This document shows, in pieces, positions 21,738-35,400 of a stretch of 64,000 nt of DNA. Under the pieces are notes generated by a model. The model saw nothing but the letters and a program-made list of their open reading frames with translations. It searched no databases and had not been told where the DNA came from. The stretch is taken from positions 4,029,083-4,093,082 of the forward strand of contig JANAVB010004000.1 of NCBI GenBank assembly GCA_029216955.1, in the 5' to 3' direction. Both the position numbers and the translations under genes were made by a program. The DNA is from Iris pallida (lineage: Eukaryota; Streptophyta; Magnoliopsida; Asparagales; Iridaceae). Each line of letters starts with the position of its first letter. Position 1 is the first letter of the stretch.

Positions 21738-22719
21738 AAAATGGTAGTAGTCCTTCTAGGTCAAACACCCTACAATCAAAGTCTTAAACATACCGTCAGA
21801 TAATCATATGCGTCTGTCCAAAATCATGATACTCAGAATCTTCATCATGCTAGTGAGCACGGCTACGATAATCACAGTGTCCTTGACTAAGGTACGTACC
21901 TCTAGGTTTATGGTATTTAAAATTTTTGCATTGCCGCATGCGACGGCGAAAACCTTAAATTCTCATATCCGAGAAATACATCCAAAGTCTGACAACGTGT
22001 CCTCACTATGCCAACTATTACGACTATCGAAGATTCTAGATCCCATGATTTAGGTGACCTAGCCCATATGATTTTCTCAGAAGAAAAACAACATAACAAA
22101 AGAACAACATGACAAAATTAATCAGTCAGCAAGGAACAGATGGAATCGGATTTCAAGGTAGTTTATAAAAGACAATTTTGGGAATGGAATCAAGAAGAAC
22201 GGAACTTGCAGTAAGATCTCCAATGGTCTGCGCATCCTTGACTGTCCTGACGATAGCTCGCCCTGCTAGTTTTCCCTAGTCTTCTGCTGATGCTGCATGA
22301 ATCACCGATGCCGAGAGAAATCAGAAATGACGGAAGAAAATCTCTGTACAGATAGAGGTGCACCTCCAATATAGCAGAAACGCCAACCTGAGTCGGCACA
22401 ACAGAAGCTGCGGTCTCGAGGCCCTGATGAACAGGACGAGAGGTGGCCAGCCTCTCGATAGTATCCCCCGAACCGAAGCGATGAGATCGTGTCTTCATAA
22501 CCATCATAAAAACTGATCAAACAAGAAGCAATTTCTGAGAATGAAGCAAAAAATTCAAAGGAGGACAGTTTATATTCAAGGGAAGTCAATAAGCAACAAT
22601 TTTTGACAAAAAGGAATCTGATTAAGAGTTTTTCCTAATGTGATTGAGTACCTCCAAAATATCCTAATCCTATTGCAGGCTGTAGTGATACTCTAGTTCG
22701 AATACCACTACATAAACTT
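21738..22719 (-). other. Internal region of element B (about 1 kb), possible gag start remnant
   Basis: This is far too short for gag-pol. On the minus strand, 22507 to 22190 is open for 105 codons beginning MMVMKTRSHRFGSGDTIE. A basic start followed by a mixed hydrophilic stretch is loosely like a gag N-terminus (A begins MNLRSGRTS), but there is no capsid or zinc-knuckle motif. An overlapping frame (22589-22302) is equally featureless. I regard a gag remnant as possible, not shown. Confidence 0.4.
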
Positions 22720-22737
22720 GACCTGCATGGGCCACCA
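22720..22737 (-). promoter_or_regulatory. Primer-binding site of element B (tRNA-Ile type)
   Basis: On the minus strand this reads TGGTGGCCCATGCAGGTC, 9 bases from the 5' LTR end at 22747. It is identical to the A, D and F sites. Confidence 0.8.
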
Positions 22738-22746
22738 CTAAAAACG

Positions 22747-25700
22747 TGTCACGACCCGTACCCACTGTGAGGGTACGAGAACGTAACAGCGCCCAGCCTA
22801 GGCCACAGTGTCGGCGGTAGAACGCTGTTCTAGGTTATGAACTATAACTAATATAACATGAATACTCACCATAAGGAGACCAACATAGATGTACAACTCA
22901 ATCACAATCTAGAGATAGAATATGGCACGATAAAATAGATAAAAGAATCCTCAACTGAGGTACAACAGAAATAAAATACAAGTCTTATCATCTACCAGTC
23001 TCAACATCTAGAATATACAACTCAGAAAAATAAAGACAACAGCTAAAACATGGAAAGAAATAGTCTAAGCTATCTACACTAAGCAAGGGTATCATCCTCA
23101 GCAGCTGCCTGAACCTCCCCAGGGGTCCAGGTCGCGAGTGTCATCTAGACAAGCTCCAAGTAAGGAGGGTACAGGGTTTCTCATCATCCTCTGTAAAATT
23201 TTCAACAGGTCCAGTCAGGACGGAAGCGAGCACAATACATCTCAACAGTTCATAGCAGGTTTGAAAATATAATCATGCAGTAAAGTAAGATATAGATACT
23301 GAAGGAAATGTAGTATGTAAACAAAAAGAGAACTGTAATAGAAATATCTACTATAAGTAGAGAACTAATAGTGACTAGTGAGTCAGAGTAAAATATAAAC
23401 ATATGAATGACATAGGAGATTCATGACTACAGCTAAGAGAGTGATTCATGACTACAGCTACTTGGATAATATTCACATGTCTATTTCTACTCCCCCATCC
23501 CCAATCAATACACAAAGATCTGTCCAAGTTATGTTAAGATTCATGAAACTTCATATGGCTCATAAAATGAGTGATACGTGAAGGTAATTCATGATGGCTC
23601 TGTGAACATGAGAGTACATATGTCACAAACGATTCATGAATCAGAGGAAGCATAGAGATACGTGATGATTCATGAAACGCACAAAATATGTAGTATCCGA
23701 TGCTTCCGAGGGGGATAACATCTCATGAAAAGATCCATATAGTACCAATCCGTGTGACCAACGTGACAGTATCAAGTAAAGTAATTTAAAGCAGGAAAAT
23801 AATTCTGAACAGGATATGAAATAATCAGAGAATGTACTCGCCTCGTATCTGAATGTCTGAAGTAAATGTACTGTCCGAGATGAGGTACCTGACTCCTAGT
23901 TAGAGCAACACAAGTCAAGATGTATACATGGGATGATAATAGTAATCTATAATGCATCTGCATGCCGTCTAGGTCAAACTAGACTAAAGTCAACACTTGG
24001 TCAACTCCAGTCAACTAGACTGGTCAAACTAGGTCAAGCCTAAGCCAAACAAGTCTAATAAGTCTCACTAGGCCTAACCAAGCCTAGGCTAACAATCACA
24101 CACCAATAACAAGGCTATACAAGCCAAACAAAAGCACATATCAAGGCACATCCTATTCATGTATTTTCAACATTATATATATATAAAAAGAGGAAAGAAC
24201 TAACATGTAAGATATGTGTGTGTGTGAACATGGATGTGTACGTAAAAAGAGAAATCAACACTAGGCCATATATCTTATACCCACATATACGTATATAACT
24301 ATAGGGAATCTCTATTTATCATATTAACACATTAGCCATATATATTATATACATATATATATTAAGAGAGAGGTAGAGAAAAGCATGTGTATGTGTGAGT
24401 GTTATGAGAGAGTGTGAGATATAGAGTGAGGCATGAGAGTGTATAGGCATATGTGTTAGAGAAATTGAGAAAACAGTGAAGCAACTGTGGTGTGTGTGTC
24501 ATAAGTGTCCTGTCATTGGTGAATGAGAGTGTCAAAGTCAATTAGATAGTTTATCAGTGAATTAGGCAAAAGGGTGCCAAGGGGCTGTCCAAATATGGAC
24601 TGGTACATGGGGTTTAAGGACTGAATATAGGCTGTCAAATGGGTGTCCTAATAGCTAAACATGGGGACTGTTTTATGGCTGTCACATTGGGTTAATAAGG
24701 GGCTAATATAGGCTGTTATGCAGGCTGGAATGGGGGCCAAATGGCTGGACTCTAAGGCTAGTATGTTGGTTAGATATAGGCTGAATCCCAAGGCCAAATG
24801 TGGGCTGAAACATGGCTGAATTGGGACTGGATATGTAGGCTATACATGGACTGATATAGGGACAGGTTTTGGGACTGATTTATGGGGTGCTACAGCTGAA
24901 ATATAGGGTTTTATTAAGACAGGAATTGTGTTGTGTCTAATGGGGGGGTGTGTGTGTGTGAAGGTGCATGTGTGAGCATAGGTGTAAAGGAGATAGGGTG
25001 TTCTCAGTTAAGCTCAAAACTCAGTTCAGATTTTTGGAGAAAGAAGAGGAAATCAATCTTCAACCTACACTAAACTCAGGTTTACATGAACTCAGTTCTT
25101 GAGTTCAAAGTATCCATAATGCAATTCTCAGGTTTACACATTTAATACTGAAAATCAAACCCAATCATTCATATGTGAACTCTCAGTTTTAACTTCTTAG
25201 CTAAACTAACATACATGTCATCTAAGTTAATCATTCAATATCTGGAAATTAAAACTCAGTTTAGGAACTCACTGAAATTCTCAGGTTTCATTTCAGGTTT
25301 AACATTCAATCAATAAATCAAAATCAGTTAACATATAACTGAAATCTCAGGTACTTAAGGAATGGAAATGACATCCAATTTCTCAGATTTCAAGAACCCA
25401 TGACAGTTAACAATGAATCAAATCGGTTGACAGTTTACATTGAATAACTTGAATAAATGACAGTTTCAATCCCAATGTTCGAATTCCATTCACCAATTGA
25501 ATTCTGAACTAACAGTAAACTAACAATAGGAAATAACAGAAATGGAATGAACTAACAATCAGTTTTAGAAAGGAAATGAAATCAGGATTTTAATTTACCA
25601 GGACTGTGTAACAGTCCACATATTTCAGCATACCATTCCACATTAGAAATTCCTTTACTCGATCATAAAACCCTATCTATCATGACAATACAACCTATCA

Positions 25701-27654
25701 GTAATTAATACATGTGTAGAATCAAAATGGCAAGTTAAACATCACTTAATCGATTTAAACAGGGAATTCAAGGTTCAGTCAATACATTATCAAAACCCAA
25801 TGCAATGCCTAATATTCTCATTCTATGACATAAAGCCTAATCAAAATGTAAAATCGAACTAACAGGTGCTAAATAACATGTAGACTCAAACATGATAATT
25901 AAACATTAATTTAGAACAGATTAAAATAGGAATTTAATCTCATGTTTTTAAGATTGGTCTGCGTATCAGCCAACAGTCCATTTCCATGTCCAAAATTTTA
26001 TTCCTCAATCAAACAACCTATTCTAATAAGGAAATATCAACTAAGAGAGATTATTAACATGTCCATGATATTAAATTAGCAATTTAAAGTATAATTTAAC
26101 AATTTAAACTGGGAAATAATACTGGAATCAATTAACTGGACAGTACACAGGAAAACAGTGTCGTGCTCGTATTCATTGAGCTCGTGCACGTGACACGACC
26201 CGACACAAACCTCGTGCTCATGTCCCAGTGTCGAGTGGGTCTAGTTTTAGGGAATTGACACCCTGAATCGGGTCAAATCCGTGTCGTGTCCGATAAAAAC
26301 GTGCGTATCAGATGCGAATTTTCGCGTGTGTGCACAGTGCATAAATCAGTGCGGGCTAGATTGCTTCCTAACCACTCAATGGGATCCTATGAAACTTTAG
26401 GGGCTTAGTGTCAGTCATCAAGGGAAGGTCCACACAAAATTTTGTGTCCAGATGTGTCGTGTACAGGGAGTTATAGCCCCCGAGATGCAGGACACTGCAA
26501 GCTGTTCAGAACAGCAAGTTCGTGTCCCCGTGTGGACACGACACAGCACGAAAATCATAGATCAATGACACGAAATCAAACACTACACCTAGCACTACAA
26601 ATTCATTCAAATACATTTCAAAAATAATAATAAAAACACGAGTGTGGCATTTCATCAAGCACCTACACTACACATTGACACGTGTCCGATACGGACACAA
26701 AATGAACACGACTCGACACAAATCCAATACCTACGGCTAGGGGACACCTAGGGCTTCTTATTCATGAAGATCAATCAAAATTTTATGGAGATTAGAGAGA
26801 GTTACCTAAGCTTGAACTTCTCAAGAAAACCCCTCTTTCAATGGCTCTCCTCTTGATGTCCCAATCCACAAAAATCACCTCGAACTGAAATAAAACTTTA
26901 ATGACAGCAAGAATAGGTAGATTAGGACCTAAAGGAAAAGATTTGAATGGAAAAAGAAGAGGAATGGAATTTTAGGAATTTATTGAATAGGAACAAACCT
27001 TGCTTTTCTAACTTGAGCTTTCCTAAGAAAGAGGCAACCCTAAAAATAGGAGAGTATAAATAGGGTGGTGCTCCCAAGGAGGATATGGTGGCTGGCCAAT
27101 AATGTCTAGGGCTTAGGGTTTGGTTAATTTGGGCTTTGGGCCAAGTTACATAGGCTATGGTTTGATTTGATTAATTAAGGGCTCTAAATCATAAGTCATG
27201 ACTTATGTCTTTCTAATTTCTATTGCTAATTCGGTTCTAATGACCAAATCAAAGATTAGGCTAGGTTAGACTAGAGTCATATATCCTAACCAAGTCCATA
27301 CTAACTAGGGTTAGCTTCTAGGTTGGTCTACAAGGGTCAACACTAGTCAAAGTCAACCTAGTCCAAACAATTCCAAAATAATTCCTAAAAAAAATTCTCA
27401 TAAATTCAAATAAATTCTATTAAATCTAAATAATAATTAATAATTCCAAATAATTCTCAAAATTACAAAAATAACTAAAATACCCCTCAGTCTGGAAATG
27501 AACACTAGCAAGACACCAAATCATAAGTCATGAATTTAAATAGTTTAAAAAAATTAAAAATCACTAAAATCATAATATGAAATAAATATCATTAAATAAT
27601 AATTATAATTATAAAATTTCAAAATTACCCGCATCTGGAAAACTGGGTGTTACA
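22747..27654 (-). repeat. 5' LTR of element B (4908 bp, uninterrupted)
   Basis: It begins (plus coordinates) TGTCACGACCCGTACCC and ends GGGTGTTACA. It shows the empty target site of F near 24585. The contents match the split 3' LTR: the LTR-end hairpin module, the TTCATGA repeats, the GT/GA microsatellites, the TAGGCTG words, the GTGTCGTG cluster (26155-26730) and the antisense TATAAATAGGG near 27055. No gene was recognised. Confidence 0.92.
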
Positions 27655-29218
27655 CTTTTTGACTACACAGAAGGAATTAATTAGAGACTTGGAGCAGCTT
27701 GGTATTGAAGTAGTATTGCCTGGAGCAGACGGCGTATTAGCCAACCTTCAAGTGCAATCATCATTGGTAGAGTGCATCAAGGCAGCATTGCCTAATGATG
27801 CTAGATTTCGACGGTTGAAAGAGAGGACTGAAGCAGAAGAGCAGACAGGTTTGAGGATCAACTCAGATGGGACATTGCGATATGGTGATCGCATTTATGT
27901 ACCCAATGGAGATCTACGGCAGAAGCTGATGGCCGAGGCTCACAGTTCGGCATACTCCATTCATCCTGGAGGGACCAAGATGTATCGTGACTTATAACAG
28001 TATTATTGGTGGCATGGAATGAAGCGGGAGATAGCTCGTTTCGTTGCCAAGTGCTTGGTATGTCAACAAGTTAAGGCGGAGCACCAGAGGACGGCCGGAT
28101 TATTGCAGCCACTACCTATTCCCGAGTGGAAGTGGGAGCACATTACTATGGATTTCGTCACGGGTTTTCCTCGGAGTCCTAGAGGACGTGACATAGTGTG
28201 GGTGATTATTGTTAGACTTACGAAGTCAGCCCATTTCTTATATTTTAGAGTGGGCTAGTCGACAGAGGTATTGGCAGAGATGTATATGGAGTAGATTGTG
28301 AGACTACACGGTATGCCTGTTAGTATTGTGTCGGACCGTGACTCGAGATTTATCTCGCACTTTTGAAGGAGCATGCAAGAGAGTTTGGGCACCCGATTGA
28401 AGTTTAGCACATCGTATCATCCGCAGATAGACGGCCAGTCGGAGCATACCATTCAGACACTAGAGGATATATTGAGAGCGTGCATACTTGATTTTGGCGG
28501 TTCATGGGAGGACCATCTCCATCTTGTTGAGTTTTCCTACAACAATAGCTATCAAGCGAGCATTCAAATGGCTCCGTTTGAAGCATTGTATGGTAGGAAG
28601 TGTCGGTCTCCTGTTTGTTAGAGCGACATAGAAGAGCGACAGCTATTGGGTCCTGAGTTAGTCTTGAGCACAGTGGAGACAATGAAGAAGATCCAGGGCC
28701 ACCTGCGAGCAGCGCAGGATCGTCATAAGCAGTGGGCAGATAATCGTCATCGACCTTTAGAGTTCAAAGATGGCGACCATGTGTTCTTGAAGATATCCCC
28801 CACTAGAGGCACGATTCGATTCGGAGGATGTGGCAAGTTGAGTCGAAGGTACATCGGGCCTTTCGATGCCTTGGAACGAGTTGGAGAGGTTGCCTATAGA
28901 CTGGCCTTGCCGCCGTCGCTGGAGGGAGTGCATGACGTATTCCATGTATCTCAGCTGAGGAGGTAGGTGGCAGACAGCAATCATGTGCTTGATCACTCCG
29001 AGATCACAGTTGGACCGAGTTTGTCGTACGAAGAGCAACCAGTAGGTATCCTCGATCGCCGAGTGAAGGTGTTGCGGAACCAATCTATTCCATTGGTTCA
29101 TGTGGCATGGAAGCATCACTCGCCAGGGGAGTCTACTTGGGAGCGCGAGGACGACATCCGAAATTGCTACCCACAGTTGTTCAAAGACGAAGGTATGTCT
29201 TGCATTGAAGCTTTTTAA
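27655..29218 (+). pseudogene. pol: Element A integrase and chromodomain (3' part of pol), broken
   Basis: This continues the A polyprotein after the B insertion. The zinc-binding HHCC region (SIHPGGTKMYRD and [13 protein letters not shown]) is followed by the catalytic core with its three acidic residues visible (MDFVTGF, SDRDSRF, QSEHTIQ), the GPY/F module (RRYIGPFDALERVGEVAYRL) and a chromodomain-like tail (VGILDRRVKVLRNQSIPLV, STWEREDDIRNCYPQLF) that in Tekay elements guides insertion into heterochromatin. In-frame stops lie near 27994, at 28256-28258, 28292-28294, 28364-28366, 28619-28621 and near 28964. The frame itself is largely kept, so decay was mostly by substitution. Confidence 0.92.
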
Positions 29219-29265
29219 TTATTATCAATTTCCTCGCATTGCATTTGATCCCCCGACCTTAGTTT

Positions 29266-29302
29266 AATTTCGAGGACAAAATTTTCTTCAAGTTGGGTAG
29301 GA
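29266..29302 (+). promoter_or_regulatory. Pre-PPT hairpin and polypurine tract of element A
   Basis: AATTTCG-AGGA-CAAAATT (29266-29283; one pair lost) is followed by AAGTTGGGTAGGA directly before the 3' LTR. The tract is slightly degenerate compared with AAGGTGGGTAGA in relatives. Confidence 0.7.
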
Positions 29303-29569
29303 TGTAAAATCCCAATATTTTCTAATTATTTTAATGCTTTAAAAATTATTTTTCTATATTTTTTTGGATTTATTTGGTATATGTACGTAATTGTAGACGT
29401 GTATAATGTATGTATGTTTGTGTGCGTGATAATTTAAATACTACTAAATATAGCTTACCTTGTTACAAAATATTTTTGTACTTAATTAAGAATTTTAGAA
29501 TTTTTGTGAATATATACATATATATACGTATATATATAGTTATATATATATATTTATATATATATAAAA

Positions 29570-29655
<86 letters not shown>

Positions 29656-32312
29656 TGTGTTAAAAAAAAGTATAACGGTGGTGGCCGAACCCCCACCATA
29701 GTAGCAGCTAAGCTGCGGAGTTGGGGGGGGGGGCGACCCCTACAATTCATTTGCTAACAGCAGCTATGCTGCTGTGGACTTTATCACCCGACCCCACATC
29801 CCTAATGGAAAACCCAAGCAGCTCAGCTGCATTACGTAAACCCGAGCCCAACTCATATCAGCCCGAGCTAAACCCTATTCTTAGTTATATTAGGAACGGA
29901 GCAGTATATATATGTAACTACTGCTCGAAACGAAACCCTAACTCTCTCGAACTCTTCACCCTCCATATCTTCTCTCCATCTCGAACCCCAGGCGAGCTAC
30001 CCAGGCCGTTGGCGGCGCCGCACCACCGTGCGAACGCTGTCGGACAGCCCAGGACGACCGCACTCCAGTACAGTCTCAGTTTTGCGAACAGCGAGGTACC
30101 CTTCTTCCAATCCACTTTTCTTCACGCACGCTCGATGATTTCTCGAATTATAAATTCCTGTGTGTAGCCTATATGAACCCCTCCAATCTCCTTCTGATAG
30201 AATCCTGGGAACCCCAAGGGATTGCTCGAGAAATCGAGGCAAAGTTGCCCCAAAAACTGTCAAAAATAGAGTTTGAATCCAGTTTCAAAACCGCAACTTA
30301 GAAGCCAGATTCCGATCTGTGTGTCGAGATTTTTCTGAAACTAATTGAACACGTGTGAAGACAACATAACCATGATTGAAATGCAACTTGTAGATCTACA
30401 TTTCGATTACTGTGCAAGAATTAAACCCATGTTAAAGTTGTGCGAAAAACTGTTTTCAAAATAGTAAATTTCTGAATTTTTCTCCGATACGACGTGCGCC
30501 CCGACAAACCGGGCAACGTGGTCGCACGCTGTACGCATCGAAAGGCGCGTATGGACGTTGCGGACGTGTGGGAACTGACGGAACTCAGTTTCATCACGTG
30601 TGCGCGACGAAACCAACGCGTATCCGTCGAAATACTCCCGTATCGGCATTTTGCAAACTTGCCCATAACTTCGTGTACAGTCGTCGAATCGAGACGAAAC
30701 TTGTGCCAACAGGTCCGGATTGAAATTTTGGTCCTACATGCCAAGTTTGGTTCGATTCTGAGAAGGTCGAATCGGAACCCATTTTTGGCGAGCCCGCGAC
30801 CCATTCAAACGGGCAATTTTGTACACGGCTCATCGGAATCCAGAACTGGACATACCATTGAGTTTCTCTCCTCAAACTGAAATCATAGACATGTAGTTTA
30901 ACGACTTTAGAGACCGTAGACTTTGGCACACGTTTCGGTGCAAAGTGAGTCCAACGACGGACATCGTTTTGACCCAAAATTACAATTTTGCCCCTGTTCC
31001 AGAATTTGACTTTTGGACAGGCGTTTCCTAGGTATATCTTCTTCACCGAGATCATTTTTGATGTTTTTTTTCAGCGTTTGGAGTCATCTATGATTTGTGA
31101 GTTTTGGTGCTTACACTTGCTACTCTTAGATTTGCCCTTCTCGCACCGCAGGCAAGATACCTTGCCACCTTACTCTGTGATTATTATATTCTTATTTTCA
31201 GTTGTTATTTTCAGCATTTTATTTCGTAATATTTAAACTGTGCGTCCAAGTCACACTTTGGTGCAAGCGACTCTATCGGTCGTTTTTCTTGCTTTATTTA
31301 TTCTCTTGTATTGACTTAGTTTATTGACCACCCATTGATGTTGATGTATTGGTATATCTCATACGGCCTTGACACTTGTTGTATCACGTGATGTGAGTCA
31401 CATACAGGACACGTATCCGCGTAGTCGGCTGGCCACCGATACGTATGGAGCGTGCGACGGATAGGGGTAACTGCCAATAGAATTGCATGCTAGAAGACTT
31501 GGCGGTTATTAGAGGTACATGTCAGTCATGGAGATGATGATACTAGGCATTGGATGGGGAGAACATTACCTGACGTATGGGCTTCGATTGTACTTCCCTT
31601 GTAACCCGGAAGCTCCGCTGGAGATACGGGTATGAGCCTCTCAGGTTGGCTACTGTCATTTTTGAACGTCATGCTCTTGGTCACTGGTGCCCAAGAGGGG
31701 ACTATACCGGATCCTATATTCAGCCAGGGCTCATGCGTCGAAGGAATGTATCTCAACTGCATATTCACAGTAGAATGGTCAGGAACCCGATTGCATGCAT
31801 ACCTTTTTCTCTTATTATATTATCACAGTTTATATGGCATGGTGTTTTCTTGTATCTTGCTATGTCCCCTGAGGACCTGGTTATCTCTCCAGGTTTAGAC
31901 GATTTTCCACAGGAGTACGGAGCAGCATTGGAGCTATCCTACATTGATGACGAGGCAGTGCCTTATGACTTCTAGTCTATTTCTTATCTGAGACAGTTGT
32001 AGACATTATTTTACATCTCTTTCTTTCTATTTTGCGGAGGTCGGACTTCGATATTGTGAGACTATTTTTCATAGCTGTTTGGAGTGAGTATGTTCACCCG
32101 GCTATCTTTTGACACTCTTATTTATTTATTTGGACTCTATTATCTTCTGTGTTGAGCTGTGATGAGATTAGATATGTTATTCTGGCATGTAATTATTTTA
32201 TTTACAGCTTATGTGCATATATGAGGATTCCATATGTTGGAGTATTCTTCGTATATGTGCAGCTGGCATGTTCACGTACTTGGTCCTACTATTTTGGGAC
32301 TGGGGCATTACA
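29303..32312 (+). repeat. 3' LTR of element A (3010 bp)
   Basis: It starts TGTAAAATCCC and ends GGGGCATTACA, followed by the TSD GGCCT (32313-32317). It is homologous to 367-3568 along its length, with a shorter TA tract, an 11-base G run at 29723-29733, a conserved TATA/inverted repeat, shared module (30480-31080) and GGCAAG hairpin (31151-31166). It differs from the 5' LTR more than the F or D pairs differ from each other. Confidence 0.92.
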
Positions 32313-32439
32313 GGCCTATCGACTAGACTTGCCGCCTACGCTCGCGAGAGTCCATAACATGTTTCATGTGTCGCAGTTGAGGCGGTACGTGGCAGACCCT
32401 AGTCACGTATTGGATCACTCCGAGTTAGAGGTGGGACCT
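32313..32439 (+). pseudogene. Element O integrase fragment, part 2
   Basis: This is the continuation of the integrase cut at 366: YRLDLPPTLARVHNMFHVSQ, then LRRYVADPSHVLDHSELEVGP. The reading is cut again at 32439 by solo LTR S and resumes at 35465. It is the linker between the GPY/F module and the chromodomain. Confidence 0.9.
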
Positions 32440-35400
32440 TGTAAGGACCCTGATTTTTGGGAATTATTTTTTATTATTTTATAGTATTTCTAATTATTAT
32501 GTCATATTGTATATTTAAATATGATTATATATGTACTTTTTCGTGTCTTCGATTCTTGGAGCTCAAGACATGCCCATCTCTTGAAACATCCTTCATGAGT
32601 TTTGTAGTAGACATGATGACCTTCAACTTGATATATTATGTCCCAACCAAACTTGTCCCCTGGCATTGTTTTGACTTCGTACAACTTTGGGTCAATTTAG
32701 GCAATTAGATTATTTACCATAATTCCAGACCTAACTTCCCACGTGAGTTCGGGACTCGACATAGATCAAAACTATTCGACCCAATTATGGTTTTGAAACA
32801 TTTTGAGCCTACGACGCACATGCTAAGAGTGTGCCACTCAATCGAGTCTCCATATGCTATTAAATTGTGAATGGCACAAGAGACTTATTGGTTGACTCTT
32901 AGAGTTCGATTAAATTAGAAAATATATTTGGACCCTAACCTAGCCAACCCCACCTGGTAGGAAGCCATATTAGGTTGCCATAACAGTATAATTATTATGG
33001 ATTTATTTTGGGATATTATACAGTCAATTAGATTTAAATACAATTTTGTGTATATGATTATATTTATAATAGTCTAAAATTATATTATATATATGGCCTT
33101 AGTTATGGTTAAGTTTGAGATACATATCAACTAGGAATTTTAGCAGGGATAGTGTAGTCGTGTACTTTGACTAGTCTATTACCCATGGTAGGGAAGGCCG
33201 AACCATAGGTGTGTTCTAACTAGGAAAATCTGGCCAAGTTGTGACTTAACCCCCACCGATGATTTATTTATTTAATTATTAGATTAATGACTCTCTAAGA
33301 GACCCGGTTGTACCAATTTAGCCCCGACTTGACCCAAACCAAATCCAAATCTAAATAGACATGTAGTACTCTCAAATACCTTCATGTTGATATATATTTT
33401 ATATATATATTTTATTAATATTAATATGTTTTCAATTTTGGAAAGTTTTTATTTATAGAAAGTGTCTACGTGTAATCCTAGTTGGTATTAGTCTATATTT
33501 GACCCAAAGTCCAACCCAAACCCATGTAGGCATGTTGGGCATTAATATATATTAATAATCATATATATTTAATATTTATTCAGATTTAGATTGTATTTAT
33601 ATTTAGAAATCTAACTAGTTCCATATTAGGAAACCCTCCATGCAAATCTTCGTTGTATTTTAATTAAATCTAAATTTAATATTCAAAACTTATATGCTTC
33701 TTATCTAATAGTAGTACATAGATTTTAAATTAAGTCTCCTTCGATAATGACCATTGATTATAATACTTAAACAAATTATATTCCAAATTTAGCCTTATTG
33801 GTAATCCTACTACTATCCAGATTATCTTATTCTAACATGTCCAATCTAATCATACTTAAATTAAATAATACATACCTATCTTAATTATATATATATATAA
33901 ATATATGAGTATCTCATAATTCTTATATTAAAAATCATGCACACCTTCTCTTTTTCGTCCAAAAATATTATCCAAATTCGCTAGAAAAGTCAGCCACATT
34001 TTTTTACCCGACAAAGCAACTTAGAAGGACCATATCTTCTAGCTCGGGACTCGAAATGCGTCCCAGTTTTTTTTGTTGGAAGCGTATCGAGGTAAGCTTT
34101 TTAAAAACATATTTTAATAGAAAAAATTCATTATGTAGATTTCTATAAAACTGTTTGAGTATTAGATTCCCGAAAAATAAACATGTTTCGATATTTTCGC
34201 CATTCCTGGAGATTCCGGGCACGAAAATGCGATCCGTTTAGTTTTTCGGAAAGCTGATACGAAGATCTATACCATCTCCTAACTAAATAAATCTAATAGG
34301 TACAATATTAATTATAATTAGATAATAGACTATTTTCAGCATCCGGAGACGTTTGTTTGGATCTTAGTTCCTCGGTAGCTGTTGTTCCACCTACTTTCCC
34401 GTCTGATCGTCGTCACCACAGTGCTCACGACCCAGGCAAGTACACCTTGCCAAACGTTATAGTATTTACATGCAAATTCTATATTGTTATCTCTTTCCAG
34501 TTCTACTTCATATCTTTCATTCATGTTTATGTTACTTATACTTTCTTATTTTACGTGCACGTTCCTTATTGAGTCATCTTATGTCGTTATTGTTCTATGC
34601 GAGTCTTGTGACAATTTTGACTAGTCCTCTACCTTCGCCCTTGAGTTTTACTTGACCTGTAGTCATGATTGATTGATTAGACTTTATCCCTGATATCTCT
34701 AGATCGGGAGCGTCCAATGGCGTTACGGTGTTAGAGACTTTTTATCGGCCTGTTATTCCATCTCTAGATCGGGAGCGTCCAATGGCGTTACGGTGTGAGA
34801 GACTTCTTATCGACTTGTTATCCCGTCTCTAGGACCGAGAGTGTCCCATGGCATTACGGTAGTAGAGACTCACCTTTTGTCTCGAGGTCGGGAGCGTCCC
34901 ATGGCGTTACGATATTGAGATGTCTTATTGATCATTGTCTATTTTACATTTCTCTACTTCTTTCTGTATGTTATTTACTATACAGTTGACATGTATATTA
35001 TGTGTCTTGCTAGTCCTCTGAGGACCTGGTGATCTCTCCAGGTATTAGATGAAGGTATGGTACACCGATGGAGGATGATTGCTACACCGAGACTGCAGGT
35101 ATATTTAGTTGATGTTTTATCTTTCTCTTTATTAATTAGATTTTGTCCTATATTTGATTCTTGCTACATTATAGCCTAGTCTTGTACAAGCTTCTATTTT
35201 TCTCTAGCTTGTTCATGATAAATGTGTTATTGGGGATCCACTCTAACATATTTATCTATTCTAGAATCAGTGTATTATGGTCTGATCAGCCTTACTACAC
35301 TTGATTCTTTATTGTTACGATATTTAGTGGATTGAGACATAGTTAATCTAGAATAAACAGACAGCTTATACGTATTCAAGCTGGGCTGGAGTCCGCTCGA

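Larger units (their letters stand above)
6926..27654 (-). mobile_element. Element B: non-autonomous (LARD-like) LTR retrotransposon with 4.9-kb LTRs, inserted in A pol
   Basis: B runs on the minus strand. Its 5' LTR is 22747-27654 (4908 bp). Its 3' LTR is 6926-8766 plus 18632-21700 (about 4910 bp) and is split by element F. The tRNA primer-binding site is at 22720-22737, and the hairpin plus polypurine tract is at 21701-21737. The internal region is only about 1046 bp and has no protease, RT, RNase H or integrase. Without F, B is about 10.9 kb, and roughly 90% of that is LTR. The LTRs differ by scattered substitutions and tiny indels. Mobilisation must have used enzymes from another element. 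The identical PBS makes Tekay relatives such as A or D plausible helpers. Confidence 0.9.

Noticed and set aside
22190..22589. Minus-strand frames in the B core as a captured host gene
   Set aside because: Two overlapping frames of similar length, no recognisable domain and no introns; kept only as a possible gag remnant.
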